Shown here: positions 11,201 through 20,898 of the stretch, one piece after another | How the letters are laid out: every line of letters starts with the position of its first letter | How positions within the stretch are numbered: position 1 is the first letter of the stretch | Assembly (NCBI GenBank): GCA_964036295.1 | Contig: OZ038467.1 | Coordinates: forward strand, 15,206,670-15,270,669 | DNA length: 64,000 nucleotides | Origin: Plumapathes pennacea | Taxonomy: Eukaryota > Cnidaria > Anthozoa > Antipatharia > Myriopathidae | Direction: 5' to 3' | Translations under genes and position numbers: made by a program | The notes under the pieces: model-generated | Seen by the model: the letters and a program-made list of their open reading frames with translations, nothing else | Told to the model about the DNA's origin: nothing | The model's database searches: none

Positions 11201-14080
11201 CTCAGCCTTTGTTTTGATCTTTGCTTGGGTTCGCTTACTTGCTTTATTGTAGGGTGTTGGGGGCCTTCCTTGTTTAGGAATTCGATTATCTTCAGGGTGG
11301 ACTACAGGCCTGTCTTGGGAAGATGGGGTTGCAGAGATGGTTGAAGTGCAGACCGGTGTTGCTGTAACCAGTTCAGATGCAGCCTTGTGGATTTTGGCAT
11401 AGCATGCTTTGCAGCATTTCATTTCACGGACTGTTCCGAATTTATTGTCCACAAGAGACTGTAGTTTGGCTTCCAGAGTTTGGTATCTCAATGGCAGGCT
11501 TCTCATGCTACATTTTCTCTTGGGTGTTGTGCAGCCAAGAACTTTGCATCCCTCTTCCCACTTCTGACGTACGGAGCAACTTATGCATAACCTGTGCTTG
11601 TTGTCTTGTCTGGCCGGTCTGGAGTTCGCACTTAAAACGTTTCGCTCACAGCTAGCACAAACTACGTCCATGCTGGCAGACTACGAGCCACGACCGGAAA
11701 GATGCGAGTAATTTAAAACTCGTAGAAAAACGATTTGAAAAACTTTTTTAAACGGATAGTGCTGCTGGACTTTAAATTTAAAAGTACTACGAACTGTTTA
11801 CATTTTACGATGCGCGCTCGCCCATTTTGGCGCGCACTTTTGGCGCCTAAACTTGCGCGGTAACGCATCATCGATCGGGAAGAAAACACTGACACGAGCA
11901 ATTCGTTAGTTTGTTTTTATTGTTTTCACATAATAATTTTGCTATGCCGGCAAATGTGTTTATATGCTCATTGTCTAGCCGCAAAGAAATAATTCAAATC
12001 ACAAGAAACAACATCGTTTAGATACGGTATATGTATGAAGTACGAAAGTGCTGCATTTAAAATTGGCGACACTGGCCGTTCATCGAATTCACTGCGTTTG
12101 GAATATCATTTCATGATCCGATTTTTGATCGTAAAACGCGTGCTGCTACCTGATTACTTTATACAACGGAAGCTGGATCTCATTTCTTGAAAAAGGCACG
12201 TAAACGACACTAAACTCTGTCACTTTTCTTCAAAGATGCTCCCATCCGCCATCTTGAAATGCAAAAGTTCCAGTGATTACACGCGCAATGCTTACTGGGA
12301 TATTGTTTCTCGAATTGAGCTCTGTTGCTCGAATCGAAAATGGAATGCCTCTTAAGGTTTTAGGTTGGTTGCCCTTTGGACTGTAGATTGACTTCAAGCA
12401 ATAGAAAGTTTCATAATTTCTAGTTGCCCGGCCCAGAATTTACCTGCCCGACCAAAGGTTTTGGTTGCCCCGGGCAAGTGGGCAACCGTTAATGTTGAGC
12501 ACTGCACCAAATTCAATTCTTTTTCTTGTTGTTTTTCACAAAGTTATTGTTTGCCTTATCTTATAAAAGGAATACTATAGAGCACTTGTCAGTGTGCCAC
12601 AGTATATGTTGAGTTATAGATTGAAGCACTTGGGGATTTGAAAGAACATGAGAGAAGTGCGGAGAAGCACTCTGCTTTCAAATTCCCGTGTTTCTCTAAC
12701 ACTATAACTTTTTTTAATCTATAACTCAACATAGCATGCTGACGCATGCTCTATTCCTTTACTAATGGTCACTGGCCATGTTGATATGGATTTCTACAAA
12801 CAGTGGATTACCAGTATGCAAAAACAAATCTGCAAGAATGTTTTTCAGAAGCTGAGTGCAAAGTGTTTAAGTTGAGAAGAATCCTACCATAAACCACATA
12901 GACAACCTCCCATACTTACACAGCTGTCCTCCAGGAGTTTGCGAAACTTGAAATCTGGCTGAAATCTCTCTCATCCTTTCAAAATCATTGTGCTCCATGG
13001 CATCAAGGTATTCTTGTTTTGCTCTCAACTTAGGAAGCTCAGGAAAGAAGTCTCTCTGGATGATTTTATCCACTGACTGAAGAAAATCAAGAAACATCAA
13101 GAATACACCACAACACTGTAAAAATATAATATCAGTAACAATCAACTAGTGGTCTAATGCTAATCCTGCAATCTGATTGGCTACTGTTGTCTATCAGCCG
13201 ATAGATGTTGAGTTGCAAAAAGCCGGTTTTCACTTGGTCACCGCTTCACGTTTTTGCGAAGTTTTTAAAAAGGATTCACAAAATTCACACCTGAATGCAA
13301 CTCTGGAGAAACCCAAGTGTGCTACAAAATATAAAGCGTAGATTCTCAACAGTAAGAAGATGAAAAACGAAGTGGAAAATTGAGTTTCCATGCACAACTT
13401 TCTGGAGCGAATTCAAAACAGCAAACTGAATATTTGTGCAGTTCACAGATTAACACTGTCCAAGGGCAAACCTAGACAGCTATCTAGACGTTTTATAAGC
13501 TTCGGTACAACAGCAAAATGGCAAGAGTTTTAGAGGTTTCCTATTTGTGGTGGATTCTTCAGTTAGCAAGGTCCCCCCCCCCCCCCCCCCCCCACCCCCA
13601 CTGTAGTGTAACCAAAATACTGATTTGTTCTTCAGTCAAATTGCAGTGAAATCTCTTGTCAGTAAGTGACCACTCCGTGGGGTCGGGAGGAAGTAGCATC
13701 TCCGTTGCATAAACTATGTGACTGAACAACTATAAAATCAAATACCTGTGTTTTATGTGATGTGCCATTCACTTTACAACTACTAAAGTTGTTATTCAAT
13801 ATACAGTAGTATTGTCCCAAAATAAGACCTCATTTGGCCTTCTTGGTACTAACAAATTCCCACAAGCAATCATACATCTACAGTATGCCTCACATATGGG
13901 AGATGAGTAAATAATATGAATCAACCAAGATCGAGTTGTAAAGAGACTTATCACCACAGTACTTTATACCTGCACGTAAGTGTCCTCATCCAAAATCTGC
14001 ACTTTAGATTTTCTGTTCGTCTCGGAAACCTGTTTCCCTAAAACAACAGCCAACTTCTCGTCCTTCTTTACCAAAGCCAT
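2228..14080 (-). CDS. ESS2: ESS2 (DGCR14) splicing factor, complete, 5 exons
   Basis: Exons on the minus strand are 13970-14080, 12920-13076, 4608-5243, 2923-3145 and 2228-2501. All have GT-AG borders, the phases agree and the frame ends in TAG; the product is 466 residues, close to the human length of about 476. Family blocks in order: QRDFFPELPKL (exon 2); TPATFETP, the conserved EEx coiled/charged region, NALMYVPEGVED and NGYGFVGTPSPAPG (exon 3); SPLMTWGSIEGTP and TPGPSFKMPEP (exon 4); AAQRLAS, LRASYSPSP and ITDNLLQLP (exon 5). ESS2 is a nuclear protein associated with the spliceosomal C complex and pre-mRNA splicing fidelity. For exon 2 two acceptors exist; the downstream one (13077/13076) gives YVQSVDKIIQRDFF, which aligns without a gap to the family. 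Intron 2 (7.7 kb) is almost entirely nested transposons, yet the splice sites are intact. Confidence 0.93.
2502..2922. repeat. ESS2 intron 4 with a degenerate GTCCACCCTC / AAATAAGCACCCC repeat
   Basis: Around 2693-2790 the intron has stuttering GTCCACCCTC, ACACCCTCC and AAATAAGCACCCC units. A related inverted stretch lies at 43995-44085 (GGGGCACTTATTTGAGGGGGG). This is a dispersed repeat fragment; no exon is seen. Confidence 0.45.
3647..3804. repeat. Foldback element with ~70-bp arms
   Basis: The left arm (CAAATTGACGCCAGTTTTTT, then ATGTGTCTGTCC) and the right arm (GGACAGACACATAAAAAACTGACATCAATTTG in two pieces) are near-perfect reverse complements around a centre at about 3727 (TTGCGGATCCACAA). 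The transcript would form a very stable hairpin. A lone end of the same type lies at 3222-3250. Confidence 0.8.
4134..4346. repeat. TTTCACTC-family hairpin MITE, copy 2
   Basis: Left end TTTCACTCCCAAGAGTGACC and right end CTTGGGAGTGAAAGGGTTAA are inverted repeats. The body (TTCTCCTTCAG, GGAGAACTTGACTTTTGATA) matches the copies at 36247 and 62796. Confidence 0.75.
7177..7185. repeat. 9-bp target-site duplication, left copy
   Basis: CACTTCAGC immediately left of the 1.2-kb element; the identical copy is at 8383-8391. Confidence 0.85.
7201..7292. repeat. GGGTNRC heptamer array (left terminal)
   Basis: About 13 tandem copies of GGGTAGC / GGGTGAC / GGGTAAC / GGGTGGC variants. Confidence 0.9.
8180..8368. 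repeat. GYNACCC heptamer array (right terminal)
   Basis: About 26 tandem copies of the reverse-complement heptamer (GTTACCC, GCTACCC, GTCACCC), inverted relative to the left array and twice as long. Confidence 0.9.
8383..8391. repeat. 9-bp target-site duplication, right copy
   Basis: CACTTCAGC, identical to 7177-7185. Confidence 0.85.
11064..11082. repeat. Poly-G tract (19)
   Basis: Homopolymer in the intron of the transposase-like gene; the length may be imprecise because of sequencing. Confidence 0.9.
12566..12760. repeat. Hairpin MITE (AAAGGAATA ends)
   Basis: Left AAAGGAATACTATAGAGCAC and right (reverse complement) AAAGGAATAGAGCATGCGTC are inverted. Both arms share TATGTTGAGTTATAGATT further in. 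A related fragment occurs near 61867. It lies just inside ESS2 intron 2, 160 bp from exon 2. Confidence 0.75.
13077..13969. other. ESS2 intron 1, poly-C tract
   Basis: An 893-bp intron with a 21-base C homopolymer at 13573-13593. No exon or element with clear ends was seen. Confidence 0.6.
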
Positions 14081-15621
14081 TCCGACAAACTACAAAGTAC
14101 TAATTCAGGTTATCTGAGTTGGGACGACGAAGTTTAAAGAATTTTCTCAATGCCTTCCTTCCGTCATGGCCGCCATGTTTGTTTGTGCGTCAGGCTTAGT
14201 AGCCTCTCATATTCCTTTCCCAGAGTCCACTGCGCGGACTAGGAGAAATCCCTGGGGTGGGGAGGGATACAAAACCCTGGATTCAAAAAGGCTTGCTGTC
14301 AATTGGAAAGAATTGGATAAGAAAAATTTCGAGCACTGCCCAGAATGGACAAGACCCCCTCCACCCCCATTTTGATCCTGTCACTACTGTGACCACCCAA
14401 ATCAGTACAGAAACAAGACAAATTCGGTACAAATGAAGCCGAACCCATCCCCAGGCCTTTACGTTTCGGACATCCAACTTCATGTAGGAGCCGGAAGGAG
14501 ATGATACTATGCACTCAATCGAGCCTTTCATGTGTGTGCACTACAAGTACAGGTATATGTGTTGCTCTTACAATTAATAATTTATAATTTACACCACAAG
14601 TGATGTTTGCAAATTGGACCAAAATTGCACAAGCCGTCAGGCGACTACTTGTATCATGTGATTATAAAAAGTTTAGTAGAACTAAAAAATTCGCACTATT
14701 AAAAATTTCGTCGGATGAAGCCGTGGAAAAGTACAGAAAACGCGCAATCATTGGTTGTACGGTAACTAATGATTAACCAGCGTATAGCAAGCGTTTCCGA
14801 GTCGTCGTCTCCGCTCACAAACCTACGGAAACGCTTCCTTCGCAGGCTAACTAACGATTGACTTGCTTGCTCTAAGCCAATCAGACTGCAGAATTTTTTA
14901 TAGTCATAATAAGCAGCGTTATTACACGGCCAGTCAATCCGCTCGCTTGATTGTCAACAAATAGTTTTTTGCTTACTGCATCAAGTAATTGTACTGGACC
15001 CGATTATCTGCTCCCATCAACATGGCGGATGAAGCAATTTTAAAGGGTTATTCTATAAAAACGCTGTTTTTATTCGAATGAGAAGTATGGCGACAGAGAA
15101 CAAGGACAATCTTGTTAAAGTAGATATTGTTCTATCTGACCACACTGACGACAACCAAGGGATTTTTTTTAACTTTTCAACAATAAGCCACTTTCCCAAT
15201 CATGCGCAGTTCGTGAAACGCAGATGTTCTCGCGGGCACCTGACGATAAAACTTGGTTGGGCAGAGTGGAAAACCGATTCTTTAGTGATAATGCAATTAT
15301 GTAGAAACGAGACCTAACCGTTAAGGTCGGGCACCGATGATTAATTTAGGAGTTAATCAGTGTGACTACTGTTTGTTTTTTGCTTTTTTTTGTTTGTTTT
15401 TTTTTTAACTGTATCGCTCCCCATTATGATCACAATTTAATTTTATTAGTTTTGCTAAATGCCCAGCAATAATCTCAAGAACAAAAATACCTTAATTGTG
15501 CCCGGAAAACATGTACAGCAGAACCTCAAAACCTCAATTTAGTAGCAAACATGCACTGTACCTGCTCTCTTTGGTTATATGCAAGGCTCTATTAAAAAGC
15601 CTGATATGCCATGCACATTTT
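14081..15621. other. Intergenic spacer, ESS2 promoter side to GPCR 3' end
   Basis: The left end should hold the ESS2 promoter. Two ATGGCGGC/ATGGCCGC-type starts (14166 plus, 15022 plus) open only short frames without similarity. Around 14790-14850 short inverted motifs (AGCGTTTCCG / CGGAAACGCT) suggest a decayed hairpin repeat. No supported gene. Confidence 0.45.
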
Positions 15622-16836
15622 CTACATAGAATTTGTTCGGCGGCTTTCCGGTGATGCAACTTTTGACGTGAAGTTCAAGGAACAAGAGCGAGTTCCACGA
15701 GGAGGGGCAGGCCATGCCATTTTCTTAGAAGAATCAGCGCGAGCTTTGTTGTCGTTATCTTGCTGTTTTCTTGACTGGCTTGTTTTCTTTGCCCTAACCA
15801 CTACAGTTAGCTGGGAATCTTCCAGATTAAACAGTTCTTTAAGCGCCCTTTGAAATTCCTGTGTCCTGATGCAGTAAATTATTGGATTGAGTAACGAGTT
15901 CAAATATACTCCCATTTCTACCAAATACAGTGGACCTATCAAACTGCCTATTGGTACGTTATTTACAGGCAAAGCTACTAATTGAAATATTATCACAGGG
16001 AAAAAACAAAACAACAGAAAGCTAATGATAATCGTCGTAGTTCTGGCCGCTTTATCTTCCTTCAGAAATTCTTTTGCACCGAACGCCGAGACCTGATGAG
16101 CCTTGATGTGTTTACGGTGTCTTCGGCTTTCTAACAGCAAAGCAACTTGACAGAAAGAAATTAATAATAGGCTGCCTAAAACCGTTAAAAGAATCGCTAT
16201 ACTATCCGACTCGTCTGAGGGTACGGCTTCACCCGATAGAATAAAAGCAATATTAACTAAAGTTGATATAATAGCTGTAAAACTCCATGCTACAGCAACA
16301 GCTATGGTCAGTCGACGCGTAGTGACAAGAGTTTCGTAGCGCAATGCGTGCTTTATGCTGATGAATCGTTCAGCGCTGATTATCACCAAATGACATAGTG
16401 AAGCACCACAGGCAAGATATGTAACTTCAGACGATATTATGTAAATGAGGCAGATTGGGCCCACTCCAAGGATGTATTGTACGTGGTTCGTGATTACCAA
16501 AGGCAGGACGACAACTCCAACGAAAAGATCCGTTGCTGCCAGACAAGCCAGAAAAACACAGTGCTTTTTCTTTCGCAGATACCGCTTTCGCTTGACCGCC
16601 AAAATTACAAACGCATTTAGAAATATTGTAAAAGGGCAAATCAGTGCTTCTAAAGAGGCGGCAAGAACGATGAAGGCGAAATTGCTTGGTGACAGATATT
16701 CAGCTTTCCAGGCAAAGTCTCCTGAGAGAGAGCATAAGTATGAGGAATCAGGCTGTGTTGAGTCTGTCACATTGATGGCCATCATGGGTTGGTTTCTTTG
16801 TGCTGTCTGATCCACTCCTCGACGATAACAATGCAT
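15622..16836 (-). CDS. Class A (rhodopsin-like) GPCR, intronless
   Basis: A 404-residue receptor in one exon. Seven hydrophobic segments lie at about 54-80, 92-115, 128-155, 177-201, 212-236, 266-291 and 299-323. Class A signatures are LAATD in TM2 (Asp103), AERFISI at the end of TM3 (a DRY variant, Glu156-Arg157-Phe158), CFFP in TM6 (a CWxP variant) and NPIIY in TM7 (317-321), followed by a helix-8 stretch and a basic, serine-rich tail. An N-glycosylation site (NVT, residue 22) lies in the outer N terminus. The TM3 cysteine (129) is present but the second extracellular loop (SGEAVPSDESDS) has no partner cysteine, which is unusual. The start could be Met1 or the Met18-Met19 pair. It acts at the plasma membrane through heterotrimeric G proteins; the ligand is unknown. 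Intronless amine/adenosine/melanocortin-like receptors of this kind are numerous in cnidarians. Confidence 0.9.
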   Translation of the reverse strand: MHCYRRGVDQTAQRNQPMMAINVTDSTQPDSSYLCSLSGDFAWKAEYLSPSNFAFIVLAASLEALICPFTIFLNAFVILAVKRKRYLRKKKHCVFLACLAATDLFVGVVVLPLVITNHVQYILGVGPICLIYIISSEVTYLACGASLCHLVIISAERFISIKHALRYETLVTTRRLTIAVAVAWSFTAIISTLVNIAFILSGEAVPSDESDSIAILLTVLGSLLLISFCQVALLLESRRHRKHIKAHQVSAFGAKEFLKEDKAARTTTIIISFLLFCFFPVIIFQLVALPVNNVPIGSLIGPLYLVEMGVYLNSLLNPIIYCIRTQEFQRALKELFNLEDSQLTVVVRAKKTSQSRKQQDNDNKARADSSKKMAWPAPPRGTRSCSLNFTSKVASPESRRTNSM

Positions 16837-17639
16837 GAACCTGTAGGAGGTTTTTGCTTTTTAAAGCCCAGCCCCAAAACTACATCATATACACCGGAAA
16901 TCTGTCATCGCTATAGTATTATTGGGGTATGCGCGGCATTGTGATACGCACATACAAACTAATTTTTGCATTGTCGCCAAAATTTCGTGATTAATTACAG
17001 AATTATACTAGGCAAGAAGTATAGAAAAAAAAATGTTGTGCTGCAAGTCGACCCGTGTAACATCACCTTAACAACAAGATACAAAGTCCCAATGAGTACA
17101 TTTTAATAACAGTCTTCAAGTTGGTGTTGAGTTGAGTTCATGTAATCCTCAGTTTAGTATGCGCAGAGAAATTTGTCGGGAAAAGTGCCGTATAACAATG
17201 GAGACCGATAAAACAACTACGGCAGTATAGGGCTAAAGTGCAGTTTGGTTCATTTCCGACCCTTTGATAAGCCCGAGTAATGCTGAATAAACCTAAGGAA
17301 AGCACTGAAAAAGTTTCAATAAAGACAGCAATATTGTCTATTTACTTTCTTTTCCGTCTTTAAGCAAAAGTTAACAATACGCTCCACTCTATAAGCAATT
17401 CCGACTTTTCTGTTGAAGATACACCTGCAGGCATACATTTATTTGCACGATTTCGGCATTTATAAAATACATATTAGTTAATATATGTTTCGTTTCTTGT
17501 TGTTTTTGATATTTGTACACAAATTCCTTTAAGGCCGGTTGACTCAAATTCGACTTTTCGCACCAAACAGTGAAAAATAAAGTACAAAAAGCAGCGAGAC
17601 GGTCACCCAAACTGCGGAAAGTGCTTCCTTTTTATAACA
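16837..17639. other. GPCR upstream region, nothing recognised
   Basis: About 800 bp 5' of the receptor. No gene or element with clear ends is visible; the receptor promoter should be near 16837-16950. Confidence 0.4.
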
Positions 17640-17970
17640 ACAAGGCTGGCGTTGCCAGTGACCTCGTTAGATGGGGTTGAGACCAGAAGAAACTAAAATG
17701 GAAAGTAGAGACAAGAGCAAGACTCCCAAAAGAGATTTTCAGTTTCTCACCAGAAAAATATTATACGGTATAGAGAACCTGACTTTTTATTTTACACCTT
17801 GCTCAAATGAAACCTATTACTATAAATTGTCATTACAACACTCATACACTTGCTTCTTAAAGGTTGAGCGACTCTGCATTTTGAGCTTTGGAGTTAAAAG
17901 GTTAGCCAGCAAGAAAAGAGTAATGCGTGACTCACCTTTTCATGTACAGTCGATTTTTACAGTTTGACTA
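17640..17970. repeat. Dispersed repeat R850, partial inverted copy
   Basis: Matches in inverted orientation the right part of the repeat at 19440-20180 (GGGGTTGAGACCAGAAG, CAGTTTCTCACCAGAAAAAT, GTCGATTTTTACAGTTTGAC). It includes TTTCACTC-family-like sequence. Confidence 0.6.
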
Positions 17971-18487
17971 TGGGCTACGCCCAACGAGCAATAAAAACTA
18001 AATTAACATAGGGGTTGGGTGGAATAACGCAGCTGGTTCCTCTACGAAGCCAAAGTAGACATTTCAGTAATTTACAGTTCGGTTTAAAAATAGAGTTATG
18101 ATTGTGAGCAAAAACGGAATTGGAACTTATAAACAATAGCCACAAGATTAAAGGTAAAATTTGTGCTTTTCAGACAGAAGCTATTCGCATAATGAAAGTA
18201 CCGCCAAACGGAAGCACATATTAACCCGTTCGCGCTCATTTTGTGTGAAGAACATGCAGCGAAAACAACGTCGACATTTACAAATGAATTCAAAGCTGTG
18301 TGAATTTCGGTACTTTGTCGCGGAAGAATAATTGTTGTATGTTGACTACCAAACTCAATTAAAAGAAGACGTCGTCTTTCTCTGGATGCTTATAGTTAAA
18401 GATTATTTCTTATTCAGTCTAGTGCAAACGCACAATCAAAACAATCTCGGCACTGAAATATGCCGTGAAACGAAGCTACTTCCGAAA

Positions 18488-18737
18488 GACTGCCGGTTTG
18501 TCTTGCTTCAGTAATGAGTCATTTAGGTTTTGTGGGCTTCACAAAAGTGAATGGAAGTTTCCGATGGTCGGCACAAATTTTACCGGCCTCCACAAAGAAT
18601 GACAGTTAGAAAGACTGCCGGTTTGTTATGCTTCAGTAATGAGTCATTTAGGTTTTGTGGGCTTCACAAAAGTGAATGGAAGTTTCCGATGGTCGGCACA
18701 AATTTTACCGGCCTCCACACAGAATGACCGTTAGATT
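18488..18737. repeat. Two-copy tandem duplication, 125-bp unit
   Basis: GACTGCCGGTTTGT starts at 18488 and again at 18613. The copies are nearly identical through CCGGCCTCCACA and then AGAATGA, so the duplication is recent. Confidence 0.9.
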
Positions 18738-18900
18738 GTATTTTTAACTAAAGAAGGGAAATTAATGTACGCATTTTCCTTCCCGTGTTTTATAAAAACT
18801 GGACAAAACGTTCCCACTATAGTAGAAGTGATTCCGATTTCCTTTGAACATCGATTGCACGGTTTCGTTAATGGCTGAGATTAATGCATGCATGCATCCC

Positions 18901-19100
18901 AAAGGCCGATTTTCCCACGGAACGACTTTTGCTTACGACTGTCGCATGCGATTTTCTTACGGGTAAATCCTATGACTGTTTTCGAGTCGTATGCGACTGA
19001 CGTAAGCGAGCCGTAGGGTTGATTTACACGATACGAATTGTGTCGTAAGAAAATCGCATTCAACGTCGTAAACAAAAATCGTACCGTGTAAATCGGCCTT
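18901..19100. repeat. Hairpin MITE (AAGGCCGATTT ends)
   Basis: The left AAGGCCGATTTTCCCACGG and the right end (reverse complement AAGGCCGATTTACACGG) are inverted repeats extending about 38 bp, with further self-complementarity around CGTAAG and CGACTG motifs. Confidence 0.75.
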
Positions 19101-19439
19101 AATATATATTTCGGTTCACTGTGTTTAATAGTTACTTGTAGACTAGTGCTTTACAGCCGGTTTAATCATATTCAGGTAGTGGCACAATGAAATCCAATAT
19201 TGCATTGCAAGTCCCTTGAGTTAAAAGGGATTGTGCTCGGAAATTAAAACCAAAAACAGTGTTCAGAATGAACTACAAAAAGTAAGGAGGGTGGTCGCCA
19301 CAATCTCACCCAAACTCCAGAAATCACCTTCCTTTTTATAAAACAATAAAAATAACTACATCGATGGAGTGGGGTGGGATGACTTTCCAAAATTCAGTAC
19401 TCACAGGCAGTCCACACAGGCTGATGAAGTCACGAGTTA

Positions 19440-20180
19440 GAGCCGTTTTCGAATGACTATCAAAAATCAAAACCAAAGCAATCACAGAGCCAATCAACGA
19501 AGCGAGCAAAAACAGGTCCGACCAACTAGAAGTACTGGGAAGATACCAGGCCGAAAACGGACACCAAACCCATGACGAACTTTAGCCGTAAACAATGATG
19601 ATTTATGCTTTACACTGTACATGGCATCTGTTGCCTCTTACATACTGTAGCTGTTTTGTAAAGCCTTTTCGCCGAACCGCAATAATATTGTAAACAAGTC
19701 TCGTGTTACATTCCTCTCTTTCAATTTTATATTTGTTACAGAGCGGGAATACTCGAAAGCCTCATAGAAGAAACGCATTCAGTAAAAGACACAAGTATTG
19801 AAGCGAAGGCTAGATTATCGTCGCCTCTGATTAAAACTAAGTGTTCAAAGTCAAACTGTCAAAATCGACTGCATGAAAACATAAGTCACGCATTACTCTT
19901 TTCTTGCTGGCTAGCCTTTTCACTCCTAAGCTCAAAATGCAGAGCAAGTGTATGAGTTTTGTAATGACAATTTATAGTAATAGCAAAGTGTCATTTGAAC
20001 AAGGTGTCAATAGTCAAGTTCTCTAAACTGTATGATATTTTTCTGGTGAGAAACTGAAAGTCTCTTTTGGGAATCTCGCTCTTGTCACTACTTTCCATTT
20101 TTGATTCTTCTGTTCTCGACCCCACCCACGCCACGAGCTCACTGGCAACCCAGTCTTGTTCGTACTTTAACGGGTCCATA
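19440..20180. repeat. Dispersed repeat R850, copy 2
   Basis: Shares long collinear blocks with 32310-33060: CAGGCCGAAAACGGA, GATGATTTATGCTTTAC-like, TCAATTTTATATTTGTTACAG (in part), ATACTCGAAAGCCT, and the CAAGTTCTCTA to CTTTCCATTTT tail. Its left edge (AGAGCCGTTTTCG) also matches the end of the MITE at 33418. It is not assignable to a superfamily. Confidence 0.7.
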
Positions 20181-20607
20181 AGAAAGGCTGGCTGAGGTAA
20201 ATATTCGTTAATTCGCGGGGGTTCTAAACTCCTGTCTCGATCGAGGTCTTCACATGCATCGAGTTGACAGTCTTATTGACAAGTATTGTAAATGGGTTTT
20301 ACCAGAGGAAGGGTCACTACTTCAATATCTCAGGGCCTGTTGTGGTTTGATAAGATAAAGTGGATCAGCTCCAAGAATTTTTTCAGGAGTGGTGTAACGA
20401 AGTGTGAAGTAAAGAAACACATCAAATTTGCAAGGAAGTATAATTTAGAGAATGCCAACAATTAAGTTGTCAAACACCATGTTTAGCATTCAGATGATAA
20501 ACCTATCTAAAAACCTACTCCATCATTCTGACGAAAGTCGGTCAAATGGTCGATTTCTAGGCAATACTTTTTTCAAATAGTATCCTATACTGTTATACCT
20601 CCCCCAG

Positions 20608-20627
20608 CCCCCCCCCCCCCCCCCCCC
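20608..20627. repeat. Poly-C tract (20)
   Basis: Homopolymer within a C/T-rich stretch (20599-20660). Confidence 0.9.
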
Positions 20628-20683
20628 TTCCCTCTCCCTCCCATTCTCTCCACTTTACACAGTTACACTCTGAGTAAAGCAAC

Positions 20684-20898
20684 CTAAAGGTGATGTTACA
20701 CTGGTCGATTTGCAATGATACGATGTTGCGCTAAAAGTAGTTGAGGTGTAATACCCCATTGCGAACGATTTTTCACGATGTTTGCAGTGCTGCAACGCGT
20801 TGCAAGTTTTTGAAAGCGATTCAAAAACTTGCAACACCGTTGCGCGAGTTTGGAGCAAATCGGCGTTGCAAATCGACCAGTGTAACACCAGCTTAAGG
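20684..20898. repeat. Hairpin MITE (GTTACACTGGTCGATTT arms)
   Basis: Left TGATGTTACACTGGTCGATT then TGCAA, and right the reverse complement (TTGCAAATCGACCAGTGTAA then CACCAGC), form arms of about 30 bp. The interior also pairs (TTGCAACGCGTTGCAA-like). Confidence 0.8.

Larger units (their letters stand above)
7066..11671 (-). pseudogene. DDE-like transposase with C2H2 finger, interrupted
   Basis: Exon 1 (11117-11671) encodes a cysteine-rich N terminus (CASC, CISC, CKVLGC, CKAC) and ends at a GTAGGT donor. Exon 2 starts at 10669 after CCCACCCAG and encodes SYSRAANTAERLRILS onward. Candidate RNase-H-fold acidic residues are the D of VIAVSDFMMK (about residue 342 of the frame beginning at 10651), of LWSDNGPHYKN (about 427) and of GKTKLDSHYATLK (about 468). 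Near 8910-9190 the reading frame shifts into a second frame carrying a C2H2 finger (CEQCGKSFLRKGNMQRH). The C terminus is then cut by the inserted element at 7186-8382 and resumes in frame as GPDNSLSERQILQYW, ending at 7066. The family is unnamed here; DDE assignment is inference. Frameshift plus insertion suggest it is dead unless both are spliced out. Confidence 0.72.
5452..12351. mobile_element. TTAA-target DNA transposon (Kolobok-like), 6.9 kb
   Basis: The two ends are inverted: left GAGGCATTCCATTTCCGATT then CGAG, right (reverse complement) GAGGCATTCCATTTTCGATT then CGAG. Further similarity such as GAAACAATA and GCATTGCG runs about 80 bp inward. Both ends abut TTAA (5448-5451 and 12352-12355), the duplication expected of Kolobok or piggyBac elements. 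The ends do not start with CCC as piggyBac does, so Kolobok-like is preferred, by inference. It carries the two-exon transposase-like gene at 7066-11671 on the minus strand and is broken by the element at 7186-8382. It lies wholly within ESS2 intron 2, in the same orientation as the host gene. Confidence 0.72.
5427..12510. repeat. Older hairpin MITE split by a transposon insertion
   Basis: The left fragment (5427-5451, ending in AGTGCTTGACATTAA) and the right fragment (12352-12510, ending in TTAATGTTGAGCACTGCACC) are inverted with respect to each other. Together they flank the TTAA-bounded transposon. The right piece also has internal GGTTGCCC / GGGCAACC inverted motifs. Read together they form one palindromic element whose internal TTAA was the insertion target. 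Confidence 0.5.

Noticed and set aside
13077-13117. Longer form of ESS2 exon 2 using the upstream acceptor
   Set aside because: It would add CCGVFLMFLDFLQ-like residues absent from the family; the downstream acceptor gives an ungapped match.
11064-13593. Long G and C homopolymers as regulatory G-quadruplex sites
   Set aside because: Uninterrupted single-base runs in introns of repeats are more likely slippage products or sequencing-length artefacts; no four-tract pattern is present.
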